A stretch of DNA of 64,000 nt, from assembly GCA_017428325.1 (NCBI GenBank), contig JAFRRA010000004.1, positions 124,001 to 188,000 of the forward strand. The letters run 5' to 3'. The notes under the pieces were generated by a model. It did no database searches. It had not been told where the DNA came from and saw nothing but the letters and a program-made list of their open reading frames with translations. Below are positions 25,501 through 33,881 of the stretch, one piece after another. Both the position numbers and the translations under genes were made by a program. How positions within the stretch are numbered: position 1 is the stretch's first letter; every line of letters starts with the position of its first letter. The DNA comes from Bacteroidales bacterium. GTDB lineage: Bacteria; Bacteroidota; Bacteroidia; Bacteroidales; UBA932.

Positions 25501-27126
25501 TTATTTCATATAAGAGTATTTCCACGATGTAGGAGGAACCAGAGTCTCTTTTATAGCCCTGGAAGTCACCCATCTCATAAGGTTGAACGAGCTTCCTGCC
25601 TTGTCGTTGGTTCCGCTGGCGCGGCTGCCACCGAACGGCTGAAGTCCTACGACTGCTCCTGTAGGCTTGTCGTTGATGTAGAAGTTTCCGGCGCAGTAGC
25701 GCAGCTTGTCGCAGATATATTCGCAAGCCATCCTGTCCTGACCGAAAACTGAGCCTGTAAGGCCGTATGGAGATGTTGTGTCGCAGAGTTCAAGAGCCTT
25801 GTCAAGTTCCTTGTCCTCATAAACATAGACGGTCAGAACCGGACCGAAGAGTTCCTCTTCCATAGTCTTGAAGTGAGGTTTCTTTGCAACGATTACGGTT
25901 GGCTGGATGAAATAACCGACGCTCTTGTCGCACTGGCCGCCGATAACTACCTCGGCGTCCTTGCTTCTCTTTGCGTAGTTGATGGCCTTTGCAATGTTGT
26001 CGAAAGAAGTCTCGTCAATGACTGCGTTTACAAAGTTCTCAGGATCGAGCACATCCCCTACCTTAACCTTTGCGCATCTGTCCTTCAGGCCTTTCAGCAC
26101 CTTTGGCCACAGGCTCTTAGGGCAGTACATACGGCTGGCTGCAGAACACTTCTGGCCAGCGAACTCGAATGACCCGCAGAAAGCGGCATTTGCAACAGCC
26201 TCGGCATCTGCACTCTGATGAACGAAAATGAAGTCCTTTCCACCGGTTTCTCCAACCAGGCGAGGGAAGGTCTTGTATTTGTCTATATTCATTCCGACGG
26301 TCTTCCACAAGCCATAGAAAGTTGCGCTGGAACCGGTGAAATGAATTCCGCCGAGATCCGGACTTGCGCAGGCTACCTTTCCTATGACTGCGCCAGGACC
26401 TGGAAGGAAGTTTACTACTCCAGCAGGGAGGCCGGCTTCCATAAATACCTTCATCACATAGTAATTAGAAAGAAGGGCTGTTGTGGATGGCTTCCAGACG
26501 GTGGTGTTACCCATCAGTACCGGAGTCATGTTCAGGTTGGAAGCTATGGATGTGAAGTTGAACGGAGTCACGGCAAGGATGAATCCCTCCAGAGGCCTGT
26601 ATTCCATTGAGTTGATCTGACCTGGAGCGCACTTCGGCTGCATGGCGTATATCTCTGATGCGTAAGCGGCGTTGTAGCGCAGGAAGTCTATCAGCTCGCA
26701 GGCGGAATCTATCTCTGCCTGGAACATGTTCTTGCTCTGGCCGAGCATGCAAGAGGCATTGATCAGGGCTCTGTATTTTCCGGCAATCAGGTCGGCTGCC
26801 TTGAGGAGTATGGCAGCCCTTGTAGTCCACGGTGTTTCCCCCCAGGCCTTGTGGGCCTTCATCGCGGCATCCACAGCCATCTGCACCTCTTTCTCGCCGG
26901 CCTTGTGATATCTTGCCAGCACGTGCTTGTGGTTGTGAGGTTCAACCACTTCTCCCATATTACCGGTCTTGATTTCCTTGCCTCCTATGATAAGCGGAAT
27001 CTCGACGACGGTTTTTCTCTGTCTTTTAAGTTCTGCATCAATTGCGATACGCTCCGGACTTCCGGCCAGATAACCCTTTACAGGCTCGTTTGCCGGAACC
27101 GGAAAACTGAAAATAGAATTGTTCAT
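25501..27126 (-). CDS. pruA: L-glutamate gamma-semialdehyde (P5C) dehydrogenase
   Basis: 541 aa from the ATG at 27124-27126; the frame is open for 13 more codons but these would overlap the promoter. Aldehyde dehydrogenase motifs: NFTSIASNLNMTPVLMGNTTVWKPS for NAD binding, LVGETGGKDF with the general base Glu, and FEFAGQKCSAASR with the catalytic Cys. The length and the N-terminal NEPVKGYLAGSPER match the stand-alone 1-pyrroline-5-carboxylate dehydrogenases that oxidise the semialdehyde to glutamate in proline or ornithine breakdown. The promoter at 27165-27195 is one of the best in the window. Forms an operon with the dipeptidase gene. Confidence 0.95.
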   Translation of the reverse strand: MNNSIFSFPVPANEPVKGYLAGSPERIAIDAELKRQRKTVVEIPLIIGGKEIKTGNMGEVVEPHNHKHVLARYHKAGEKEVQMAVDAAMKAHKAWGETPWTTRAAILLKAADLIAGKYRALINASCMLGQSKNMFQAEIDSACELIDFLRYNAAYASEIYAMQPKCAPGQINSMEYRPLEGFILAVTPFNFTSIASNLNMTPVLMGNTTVWKPSTTALLSNYYVMKVFMEAGLPAGVVNFLPGPGAVIGKVACASPDLGGIHFTGSSATFYGLWKTVGMNIDKYKTFPRLVGETGGKDFIFVHQSADAEAVANAAFCGSFEFAGQKCSAASRMYCPKSLWPKVLKGLKDRCAKVKVGDVLDPENFVNAVIDETSFDNIAKAINYAKRSKDAEVVIGGQCDKSVGYFIQPTVIVAKKPHFKTMEEELFGPVLTVYVYEDKELDKALELCDTTSPYGLTGSVFGQDRMACEYICDKLRYCAGNFYINDKPTGAVVGLQPFGGSRASGTNDKAGSSFNLMRWVTSRAIKETLVPPTSWKYSYMK

Positions 27127-27164
27127 ATAAAGTCCTTTTGATTGATATTTCCAAACAATGCACA

Positions 27165-27195
27165 CAAATTTACTTTTTTAATGCCTAAATTGCAA
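27165..27195 (-). promoter_or_regulatory. Promoter of pruA
   Basis: On the minus strand TTG (27193-27195), a 20-nt spacer, then TAAATTTG (27165-27172): full -33/-7 match. The -33 part overlaps the -35-like element of the divergent ECF sigma gene. Confidence 0.6.
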
Positions 27196-27216
27196 CATAA
27201 CAAAACAGCGCACGTC
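27194..27216 (+). promoter_or_regulatory. Candidate ECF-type promoter of the sigma factor gene
   Basis: AAC at 27194-27196 and CGTC at 27213-27216, separated by 16 nt: the general ECF sigma recognition pattern. The predicted start of transcription is a few nt before the ATG at 27228. This would make the sigma factor autoregulated. Confidence 0.45.
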
Positions 27217-27227
27217 ATAATTGTGGA

Positions 27228-27737
27228 ATGAAGACAGAAACCGGCATAATTGAAGATATATACGACGAGTACTCACGCAAGCTGTACATTGTCTCCTACC
27301 GTATACTGGGCAACTCCCAGGAGGCGGAAGACGTTATGCAGGACACTATTCTCAAGGTATGCTCAAAGGACATAGAAAAGATTGATAACCTTGGAGCCTA
27401 CCTCTCAAGAAGCTGCGTGAACAAGTCCCTGGATATCCTCAGAAGAAGGCAGACGGAAGAGTCGGTAAGGAAGGAGATGCAATACGCGGGAGACGAAGAA
27501 GACGGAATCGCCGAGGAAAGCACAAGCGGAAGCAGCCTGATCAAAAAGATCATAAGCCTCATCGGCCGCCTACCTTCCAGCTGCCGCCAGATAGTTTCTC
27601 TGAAACTTATAGAAGGATATGACTACCAAGAGATAGCGCAAATAACATCGTTGAACGAAAACTCCATAAGGAGCAAATATATGAGAGGGCGGCAGATGCT
27701 TTCCGTCAGTCTCAAAAAGGAGGGAATATCATTATGA
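27228..27737 (+). CDS. ECF-type RNA polymerase sigma factor
   Basis: 169 aa. Region 2 (about 10-75): EYSRKLYIVSYRILGNSQEAEDVMQDTILKV, the -10-recognition helix. Region 4 (about 105-160): LPSSCRQIVSLKLIEGYDYQEIAQI then LNENSIRSKYMRGRQML, the HTH for the -35. No extra domain. The linker between the regions is rich in Glu and Ser. The gene overlaps the next by 4 nt (ATGA), the usual arrangement with an anti-sigma factor. It shares a divergent region with pruA. Confidence 0.93.
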   Translation: MKTETGIIEDIYDEYSRKLYIVSYRILGNSQEAEDVMQDTILKVCSKDIEKIDNLGAYLSRSCVNKSLDILRRRQTEESVRKEMQYAGDEEDGIAEESTSGSSLIKKIISLIGRLPSSCRQIVSLKLIEGYDYQEIAQITSLNENSIRSKYMRGRQMLSVSLKKEGISL

Positions 27738-28258
27738 CAACAAAGGACAAACTGGAAGAGCTCTTCGAGAAAAGCAGAATGGATATGGAAGACATTCAGT
27801 TGCCGGAAGGCCACAGGGAAAGGTTCCTTAAGAAGCTTGAGGCAAAACCATCCTTTATCCAGAGGGTAAAGGCCTGGCTCAGCGACAATACCGCCGGACG
27901 CAGGGCCGCCTGGGCAATTGCCCCTGCCCTCTGCATTCTTGCCCTGGTTCTGTTCCTCGGGAAAGACAATTCAGAGGCATCGCTGAGGCAAATGGAAAGC
28001 GGTTATGTCACCAGCCTTCAGGCTCTTGGCAACCAGCTGCTTGAAGAAGGCGGAAATCTCTCGGATCCGGACCTTGAGGATTTAAGCTATTCCATCTCCT
28101 CCATCATATCGGACGAGGACGGCCTGATGGCCCTGCAGCTTCCGGATAACCTCTCCAAGAAGGAGAAGCAGAAAATAATCAAGGAGTACTACAACCAGAA
28201 GATGGAAGGGCTCAAAAAGATACAGACCTTCATCGCGATGAATGGAGAAACTGAATAA
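27734..28258 (+). CDS. Single-pass membrane protein, probable anti-sigma factor
   Basis: 174 aa. The cytosolic N-terminus (1-55) contains LPEGHRERFLKKLEAKPSF, a segment I have seen at the start of Bacteroidota ECF-linked membrane proteins. One transmembrane helix follows (about 56-75, WAIAPALCILALVLFLG), then an acidic periplasmic part ending in a helical tail (KKEKQKIIKEYYNQKM). There is no HxxxCxxC zinc motif, so it is not a ZAS-type anti-sigma. The assignment rests on the 4-nt overlap with the sigma gene and topology, not on a recognised domain. Confidence 0.7.
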   Translation: MTTKDKLEELFEKSRMDMEDIQLPEGHRERFLKKLEAKPSFIQRVKAWLSDNTAGRRAAWAIAPALCILALVLFLGKDNSEASLRQMESGYVTSLQALGNQLLEEGGNLSDPDLEDLSYSISSIISDEDGLMALQLPDNLSKKEKQKIIKEYYNQKMEGLKKIQTFIAMNGETE

Positions 28259-28284
28259 CAAACTGAAAATCAAACTATACTAAT

Positions 28285-29187
28285 ATGAAAAACATAATTA
28301 AAACAATTGCTTTTGCTACAGCAATCCTCATTGCCGGTACAACTTACGCCCAAAGCGGCAGCAGCAAGGTCATAGTGGTTGGCGGAAAAGCATCTGACTC
28401 CCAAAGCGAGAATCTGACCTCAAAGTCATACAGATTCAATGAACTCAAGGGAATAGATGCCGGCAGCGTATTTGATATTACAGTAATAGCCGACAACAGC
28501 GGACTAGTTACCGTTTCCGCTCCCGCCAAGACTTTGGAACACATAATCGTAAGAGAAAAAAACGGTATCCTGGACCTCAGAATCGAAAACGGATACAGCT
28601 TTGGCGGAAACAGATGGCCGTCCAGCAGCAGGAGGCTCAAGGGCCCGGTTAAAGTAACAGTCGGCCTGTCCGCCCTCAAGTACATAGACCTTAGCGGAGC
28701 GGCAAAACTCACTACAAAAGACAACTTCAAGGAGAAGCAGTGTCTCATAGACATTAGCGGGGCATCAAAAGTCCACCTTGCCAAACTCAGTGCAGAAAAG
28801 CTGTCCATCGACGCCAGCGGTGCTGCTGAACTTGTTACCTCCGGAGGCAGCAACAGCATTGTTATCGACGCAAGCGGAGCTACAAAGCTCTTCCTTACCA
28901 TGAGCACATCTAAACTCAATGCAGACCTCAGCGGAGCATCTAATGTCAATATCAAGGGAGTGTCAGACGTAACCGTCCTCGACTGCAGCGGAGCTTCTAT
29001 CTTCGAGGGAGAAGGTTTCATTACCAAGACCGCCACAGTGGATCTCAGCGGAGCATCAAAGACTGTTATCGGCGTGAACAAGGCAATCAGCGGAGAAGTA
29101 AGCGGAGCTTCCAAGCTCATCTACATCGGAGACCCGGACAAAGTCATTCTTGAAAGGAGCCACGGAGCCTCTGTATCACGCAAATAG
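28285..29187 (+). CDS. Head-GIN domain (DUF2807) secreted protein
   Basis: 300 aa with a signal peptide (about 1-23, YAQ). The mature protein is a repetitive right-handed beta structure: eight SGA-x-x turns spaced about 20-26 residues apart, for example LSGAAKL, ISGASKV, ASGAAEL, ASGATKL, LSGASNV, CSGASIF, LSGASKT, VSGASKL. This is the DUF2807 putative adhesin fold. The role of such proteins is not established. It is 26 nt downstream of the anti-sigma candidate and likely the sigma factor's target, by operon logic. Confidence 0.88.
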   Translation: MKNIIKTIAFATAILIAGTTYAQSGSSKVIVVGGKASDSQSENLTSKSYRFNELKGIDAGSVFDITVIADNSGLVTVSAPAKTLEHIIVREKNGILDLRIENGYSFGGNRWPSSSRRLKGPVKVTVGLSALKYIDLSGAAKLTTKDNFKEKQCLIDISGASKVHLAKLSAEKLSIDASGAAELVTSGGSNSIVIDASGATKLFLTMSTSKLNADLSGASNVNIKGVSDVTVLDCSGASIFEGEGFITKTATVDLSGASKTVIGVNKAISGEVSGASKLIYIGDPDKVILERSHGASVSRK

Positions 29188-29209
29188 ACCAAAACAAAGT
29201 TCTCCATAA

Positions 29210-29224
29210 GTGACAATTTGTCAC
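29210..29224 (+). promoter_or_regulatory. 15-bp perfect inverted repeat upstream of htpG
   Basis: GTGACAATTTGTCAC: arms GTGACAA/TTGTCAC around a single T. It lies after the head-GIN stop and only 3 nt before a terminator-like hairpin, in the 113-nt gap ahead of htpG. Its symmetry suggests a dimeric regulator site; the regulator is unknown. Confidence 0.5.
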
Positions 29225-29227
29225 CCC

Positions 29228-29273
29228 ACTCCCGATGGTACAAAGATTGAATCACCATCGGGAGTGTTTTTAT
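29228..29273 (+). terminator. Strong hairpin followed by U-run upstream of htpG
   Basis: A perfect 12-bp stem (29228-29239 with 29254-29265), 14-nt loop, then GTTTTTAT. It would end transcription of the sigma/anti-sigma/head-GIN operon. If htpG transcription starts before it, the same hairpin would act as an attenuator. Confidence 0.75.
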
Positions 29274-29300
29274 ATCGCGAAACTTATAAAATTCAATAAT

Positions 29301-31355
29301 ATGGCAAAAACAAAAGGACAGATCGGGGTAACTACGGAGAACATATTCCCGGTCATTAAAAAATTCCTGTATTCAGATCACGAAATATTCCTCAGGGAAC
29401 TGGTAGCCAACGCAGTGGATGCAACCCAGAAACTCAAGGCCGTAGCCGGCAAGGGAGATTTCAAGGGTGAAATCGGAGACGATACCATCCACATCGAGGC
29501 CAATGAAAAGAAGCACACCCTTTCCATCACCGACCGTGGTATCGGTATGACGGCAGAGGAAATAGACAAGTACATCAACCAGATAGCCTTCTCCTCAGCC
29601 GGCGAGTTCCTGGAGAAATACAAGGACCAGCTGGACAATATCATAGGTCATTTCGGACTGGGGTTCTACTCCGCCTTTATGGTTTCCAAGAAGGTTGAAA
29701 TCGAATCACTGAGCTACAAAGAAGGCAGCAAAGGCGTTAAATGGAGTTGTGACGGAAGTCCTGAGTTCACTATGGATGAATGCAAAAAGGAAGACCGCGG
29801 AACAACCGTTACCCTCTATCTGGACGACGACAGCAAGGAGTTTGCCACCAGGCAGAAAGTTGAGGAACTCCTTAACAAATACTGCAAATTCATGCCTGTC
29901 AAGATTGCATTCGGAAAGGAGACCGAGTGGAAGGACGGCAAGTATGCAGATACTGACAAGGACAAGATAATCAATGATTCAGAGCCTCTCTGGGCTAAGA
30001 CTCCAAGCGAAATCACAGACGGGCAGTATCTGGAATTCTACCGCAAGCTCTACCCTATGAAGGAGGATCCTCTCTTCTGGATCCACCTTAACGTGGACTA
30101 TCCTTTCAACCTTACAGGAATCCTCTATTTCCCTAAGATCAAGGACCGTATGGATATCTCCAAGGACCGAATCCAGCTCTACTGCAACCAGATGTTCGTA
30201 ACAGACCAGGTGGAGAACATAGTTCCTGAATTCCTCACCCTGCTCTATGGAGTAATCGACTCTCCGGACATCCCTCTGAACGTTTCCAGAAGCTACCTCC
30301 AGGAAGACGCCAACGTCAAGAAGATTTCCACCTACATAACCAAGAAGGTTGCAGACCGCCTTGAGGAAATCTCAAAGGAAAAGAAGGAAGAGTTCGAGAG
30401 CAAGTGGGACAACCTGAAACTCTTCATTGAGTATGGTATGCTCACCGACGAGAAGTTCTGCGAAAGGGCGATGAAATTTGCCCTCTTCAAGACCATAGAT
30501 AACAAATACCTTAACTACGAGGATTTTGGCAAACTCATTGAAAAAGAGCAGAAAGACAAGGACAAGAAAACAGTCTATCTATACGCTACAGACAAGACAG
30601 ACCAGTACCAGTGGATCGAAGCGGCCAAGAACAAAGGCTATCAGGTTCTGCTCTTCGACAGCCAGCTGGACGCACACTTTGTCAACCTGCTGGAGACCAA
30701 GATCAAGGACAGCAAGTTCGCCCGCGTGGATTCAGACAGCATAGATAACCTCATCAAGAAGGAAGACAACAAGAAGCCTGAACTCAAGGAAGGCGAGGAA
30801 CTGGATCTTGAGTACGCTTTTGCAGCCGTTCTCCCTGAGGAGGGAAGATACACCCTCCAGGCAGAAAATATGGGAGAAAACGGTGTTCCTATGCTTCTTA
30901 CCCAGAACGAGTTCATGAGGCGTTACAAGGAAATGAGCACCCTGGGCGGAGGTCTCAACTTCTACGGGGAGATGCCTGATTCCTACACAATCAAGCTCAA
31001 TGTTGAAAACCCTCTGGTAAAAAAGGTCATCGCAGAGAAAGACGAGGCCACCGAGGAAAAGGCCAGCGACCTCAGGGCACAGATAGCCAATGTAAAGGAT
31101 TCTCTTGACCTCATAGACAAGGACACCAGGGACAAGAAAGACGAGGACATTCCTCAGGAGATGAAAGACAAGAGAGAAAAGCTCAATTCCACTCTCACAG
31201 ACCTTCAGAACCAGAAGCGTGACCTGATGAAGGACTTCGGAAGGAGCAACACCCTTCTCAAGCAGATCGCAGACCTTGCCCTCCTCTCCAACGGAATGCT
31301 AAAAGGCAAGCAACTCTCGGACTTCGTCTCACGCAGCCTGGACCTCCTGAAATAA
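29301..31355 (+). CDS. htpG: Molecular chaperone HtpG (Hsp90)
   Basis: 684 aa from the ATG at 29301; an earlier in-frame ATG at 29235 lies inside the hairpin and is rejected. GHKL ATPase motifs: EIFLRELVANAVDATQKL with the Glu/Asn pair, LSITDRGIGMTAEEI, and IGHFGLGFYSAFMVS. The middle domain holds NVSRSYLQED with the catalytic Arg. The C-terminal dimerisation part is charged, with a Lys/Asp-rich insertion around residue 600. It assists folding and stress tolerance in the cytosol. It is monocistronic, bounded by hairpins at both ends. Confidence 0.97.
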   Translation: MAKTKGQIGVTTENIFPVIKKFLYSDHEIFLRELVANAVDATQKLKAVAGKGDFKGEIGDDTIHIEANEKKHTLSITDRGIGMTAEEIDKYINQIAFSSAGEFLEKYKDQLDNIIGHFGLGFYSAFMVSKKVEIESLSYKEGSKGVKWSCDGSPEFTMDECKKEDRGTTVTLYLDDDSKEFATRQKVEELLNKYCKFMPVKIAFGKETEWKDGKYADTDKDKIINDSEPLWAKTPSEITDGQYLEFYRKLYPMKEDPLFWIHLNVDYPFNLTGILYFPKIKDRMDISKDRIQLYCNQMFVTDQVENIVPEFLTLLYGVIDSPDIPLNVSRSYLQEDANVKKISTYITKKVADRLEEISKEKKEEFESKWDNLKLFIEYGMLTDEKFCERAMKFALFKTIDNKYLNYEDFGKLIEKEQKDKDKKTVYLYATDKTDQYQWIEAAKNKGYQVLLFDSQLDAHFVNLLETKIKDSKFARVDSDSIDNLIKKEDNKKPELKEGEELDLEYAFAAVLPEEGRYTLQAENMGENGVPMLLTQNEFMRRYKEMSTLGGGLNFYGEMPDSYTIKLNVENPLVKKVIAEKDEATEEKASDLRAQIANVKDSLDLIDKDTRDKKDEDIPQEMKDKREKLNSTLTDLQNQKRDLMKDFGRSNTLLKQIADLALLSNGMLKGKQLSDFVSRSLDLLK

Positions 31356-31387
31356 AAAAAAGCGCTTCAAAACGAAGCGCTTTTTTT
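31354..31387. terminator. Bidirectional Rho-independent terminator between htpG and the opposing run
   Basis: An A-tract, 8-bp stem AGCGCTTC/GAAGCGCT (31361-31368 and 31374-31381) with a 5-nt loop, then a T-tract. The A and T tracts make it work in both directions: for htpG (plus) and for the long minus-strand gene run ending at 31389. Confidence 0.85.
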
Positions 31388-31388
31388 A

Positions 31389-32615
31389 CTACAGGGCCAT
31401 GGACAGGCGGATGTAGTCATTCCAGACCTTAGAGAGTTTCTCCGGGGTGTTAACCTTGTTGTGTAGAATCTGGCCGTACTGGTTGAATTCTGTCCAGATG
31501 CCGTCCTTTTCCGTTACGCTGCCTTCATAGAGGATGGCGTCCTGGGAAGGATCGTTTCCCCTGCTATAATAGTACATATAGAAGTAGTGAGCCTGGGTGT
31601 CATTGTCGTAGTGCGTGGTGACAAACTTCTTAATTTCATTGTAATAGCAGAGGTAACCCCTGTACTTGACAAAGTTGTATGAAGGAACGTTGTAGAACTT
31701 GCCGTCCTTAGGGCTCCAGACAAACATAAGGCCGTCGTCGCAGGCCTGGAAGACTTCCAGACAACCATCTTCGTTGATGTCCCTGTATTCGGGCATAACA
31801 TCTGATTTGAGGCTAAGGGTCTGGATGAGAGCGCCCTGCTTGGAACCGTTCTTCTTGTAAACGTTGATCACAGGTTTAGGGGTCTGCTTGAAAACAAGTA
31901 TAGGATCTGTCTTGACCCACCATCTGGAATTATCGCTGAAGAAGGCATTGGCCCTGGTTTCATCGGTTTTGCCATAGATAGAATTGAAGTAATCCGCCCA
32001 GCCCTTGGCGTGGTATTTCTCGGCAGGGATGAACTCTCCTACGCCCTGGTCAAGGTCTCCGCAATCAGGAATGCGGCAGGAACCCCAGTTGGCAATCTTC
32101 TTTGTCTTGGTCTTGTCCGAGGTCCAGACACCCTTATACTGGCTGTTGCAGTAGCCGTCTGCACCGTACATGCCGTCCTCAATCAACGGTGTCTTGTTGT
32201 GAATCCAGAAATCGAAGCCGGCAGTGCCGGAGAAAGTTCCGGTGCCTACTCCGCCGGTCTCCTTGAAGCTGTAGGTGGCCTCGAGGTAATAGACAGAGTG
32301 GTCTGCCTCAAAATCCTCCGGGTTCTGAGTGGTTATGGAAACTATCTTGATTGTTCCCTCGAACGGGCAGACATTGCCCGCAGCGTTGGAATATCCTTTA
32401 ACTCTGTAAGTGTCTGACGATTGTCTTGTTACGGACTCGTAATAAACCTGGAGCCTCTTGTATTCCCTGCCAAGGATTCCAAGGCGGAATGGAGAGTCCG
32501 CCATAAATACCCCGGTAAAATTATAACGCTCTGGATTGACCGCAAATTTACTCTGCGATATCGCTGAGAAAGGAAGAGCCAGCAATATTGCCAATACAGC
32601 AAAAATCTTTTTCAT
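31389..32615 (-). CDS. Secreted protein of unknown function, paralogue A of a tandem pair
   Basis: 408 aa. Ordinary signal peptide (cut after AIS, residue 20). The first domain starts FAVNPERYNFTGVF, with FRLGILGREYKRLQ and a conserved PFEGTIKIVSI strand. The central block ANWGSCRIPDCGDLDQGVGEF is shared with the neighbour. The C-terminal part has DINEDGCLEVFQACDDG, which resembles a calcium-binding DxNxDG loop of VCBS/XAC2610-type beta propellers. The paralogue at 32637-33869 is collinear. Function unknown; probably periplasmic. Confidence 0.78.
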   Translation of the reverse strand: MKKIFAVLAILLALPFSAISQSKFAVNPERYNFTGVFMADSPFRLGILGREYKRLQVYYESVTRQSSDTYRVKGYSNAAGNVCPFEGTIKIVSITTQNPEDFEADHSVYYLEATYSFKETGGVGTGTFSGTAGFDFWIHNKTPLIEDGMYGADGYCNSQYKGVWTSDKTKTKKIANWGSCRIPDCGDLDQGVGEFIPAEKYHAKGWADYFNSIYGKTDETRANAFFSDNSRWWVKTDPILVFKQTPKPVINVYKKNGSKQGALIQTLSLKSDVMPEYRDINEDGCLEVFQACDDGLMFVWSPKDGKFYNVPSYNFVKYRGYLCYYNEIKKFVTTHYDNDTQAHYFYMYYYSRGNDPSQDAILYEGSVTEKDGIWTEFNQYGQILHNKVNTPEKLSKVWNDYIRLSMAL

Positions 32616-32636
32616 ATTCTTGACTATTTAGTGTTA

Positions 32637-33869
32637 CTAGCCGGCAAAGCAAACGCCCCAGATTCTGGAAAGGTCAGTCGGATATTCTCCCTGATGGATG
32701 AGATTGCCGTCTTTGTCGTATTCATAAAAGATGTTGTTTTTTTCCATCACGGTTCCGGCATGGACAAACTTGCCGTCCTCGAATCTGTAGAGATAGTAGA
32801 AGAATTCTCCCTTTTCAATGAAATTATGGCTGGTCATGATGACCTTTTCGCTTGGGAAGAGAGCTATGTTGCCCTGGTAAAGGATGTCATGGAAGGAAGG
32901 GCAATCTTCAAATTCCTTTGTCTGAGGGATGTAGAGATAGCAGACACCATCGTCGTGGCGTTCCTCGTCGCCAGCCTGATAAAGATCTCTGTAACCGTCA
33001 AAGTTTATGTCCTGGTACTCAGGTTGCTCCAAAGATGAAAAATGATATGTCCTTTTGCCGGCCGGGGTTGTCACCGCCACTTCAAAATGATTGTCCACAA
33101 CCTCAAGATCGAGTTTTGGAGCCTCAGGATCCCACCACTGCCTGCATTCCTCAAAAATGCAGTTAGCCCTGATCAGTTGATTCAGTTCACCTTCTTCGTA
33201 ATTGAAGCGGGAATTGTAGAATGTTCCCCAGCCGTTATCGCGGTATTTTTCACTAGGTACGAATTCCCCCACTCCCTGGTCAAGGTCATCACTGCCTGGA
33301 ATGCGGTAAACGCCCCAGTTGGCAACTTTCTTCTGACCGTTTGTCAGACCGGTATTGGAGGTGAAAGTACCTATGTAGTCATTGTTGTCATAGCCGTCGG
33401 CTCCCAAATAGCACTCATCCGTAAATGCCTTGCCGTCTTTGAAATAGATCTCATTGATGCACTTGCCCTCGAAAACGCCGTCTGCCTGGTTGAATTCATA
33501 CTGGCATTCAAGCAAATACACATCGTGATTATCTATATGGTCCGATGTAATGATTTCTCCGTTTTCATCTTTTTCAGGCTCTTCCTTCTCGATGGATATA
33601 ACCTGCATTGTGCCCTCGAATGGCTGGACATTGTCCCACACTTTTGAGAAACCCTTTACTGCATAATGTTCAGCATCAGTCTTTGTGACGGAGGCAAAAT
33701 GCATCTGAAGCCTGGTAAAGTCTTCACCGATAATGCCAAGACCGAATGGTGTTCCATTGGTCAGAACCTCCGAAAAGTCATAGTCTGCCGGATTTACGGC
33801 AAATTTCTTCTCTTCCTTGCAGGAAACAAGAAGAACCAAAGCTGCGATAATTACAAGAATCTTTTTCAT
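32637..33869 (-). CDS. Lipoprotein of unknown function, paralogue B of a tandem pair
   Basis: 410 aa. Unlike its paralogue it has a lipobox (LLVSC, residue 17), so it is membrane-anchored. Collinear blocks: FAVNPADYDFSEVL, PFEGTMQVISIEKEE, ANWGVYRIPGSDDLDQGVGEF and DINFDGYRDLYQAGDEE, the last a likely calcium-binding loop. An acidic insert (EEPEKDENGEI) is unique to this copy. It is 21 nt upstream of paralogue A and 12 nt downstream of the EamA gene. No known function. Confidence 0.78.
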   Translation of the reverse strand: MKKILVIIAALVLLVSCKEEKKFAVNPADYDFSEVLTNGTPFGLGIIGEDFTRLQMHFASVTKTDAEHYAVKGFSKVWDNVQPFEGTMQVISIEKEEPEKDENGEIITSDHIDNHDVYLLECQYEFNQADGVFEGKCINEIYFKDGKAFTDECYLGADGYDNNDYIGTFTSNTGLTNGQKKVANWGVYRIPGSDDLDQGVGEFVPSEKYRDNGWGTFYNSRFNYEEGELNQLIRANCIFEECRQWWDPEAPKLDLEVVDNHFEVAVTTPAGKRTYHFSSLEQPEYQDINFDGYRDLYQAGDEERHDDGVCYLYIPQTKEFEDCPSFHDILYQGNIALFPSEKVIMTSHNFIEKGEFFYYLYRFEDGKFVHAGTVMEKNNIFYEYDKDGNLIHQGEYPTDLSRIWGVCFAG

Positions 33870-33881
33870 AAGTATTGTGTT

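Noticed and set aside
28344-29120. 258-codon antisense frame over the head-GIN gene, rich in AP/LRS repeats
   Set aside because: The repeats are simply the reverse reading of the SGA turns on the plus strand.
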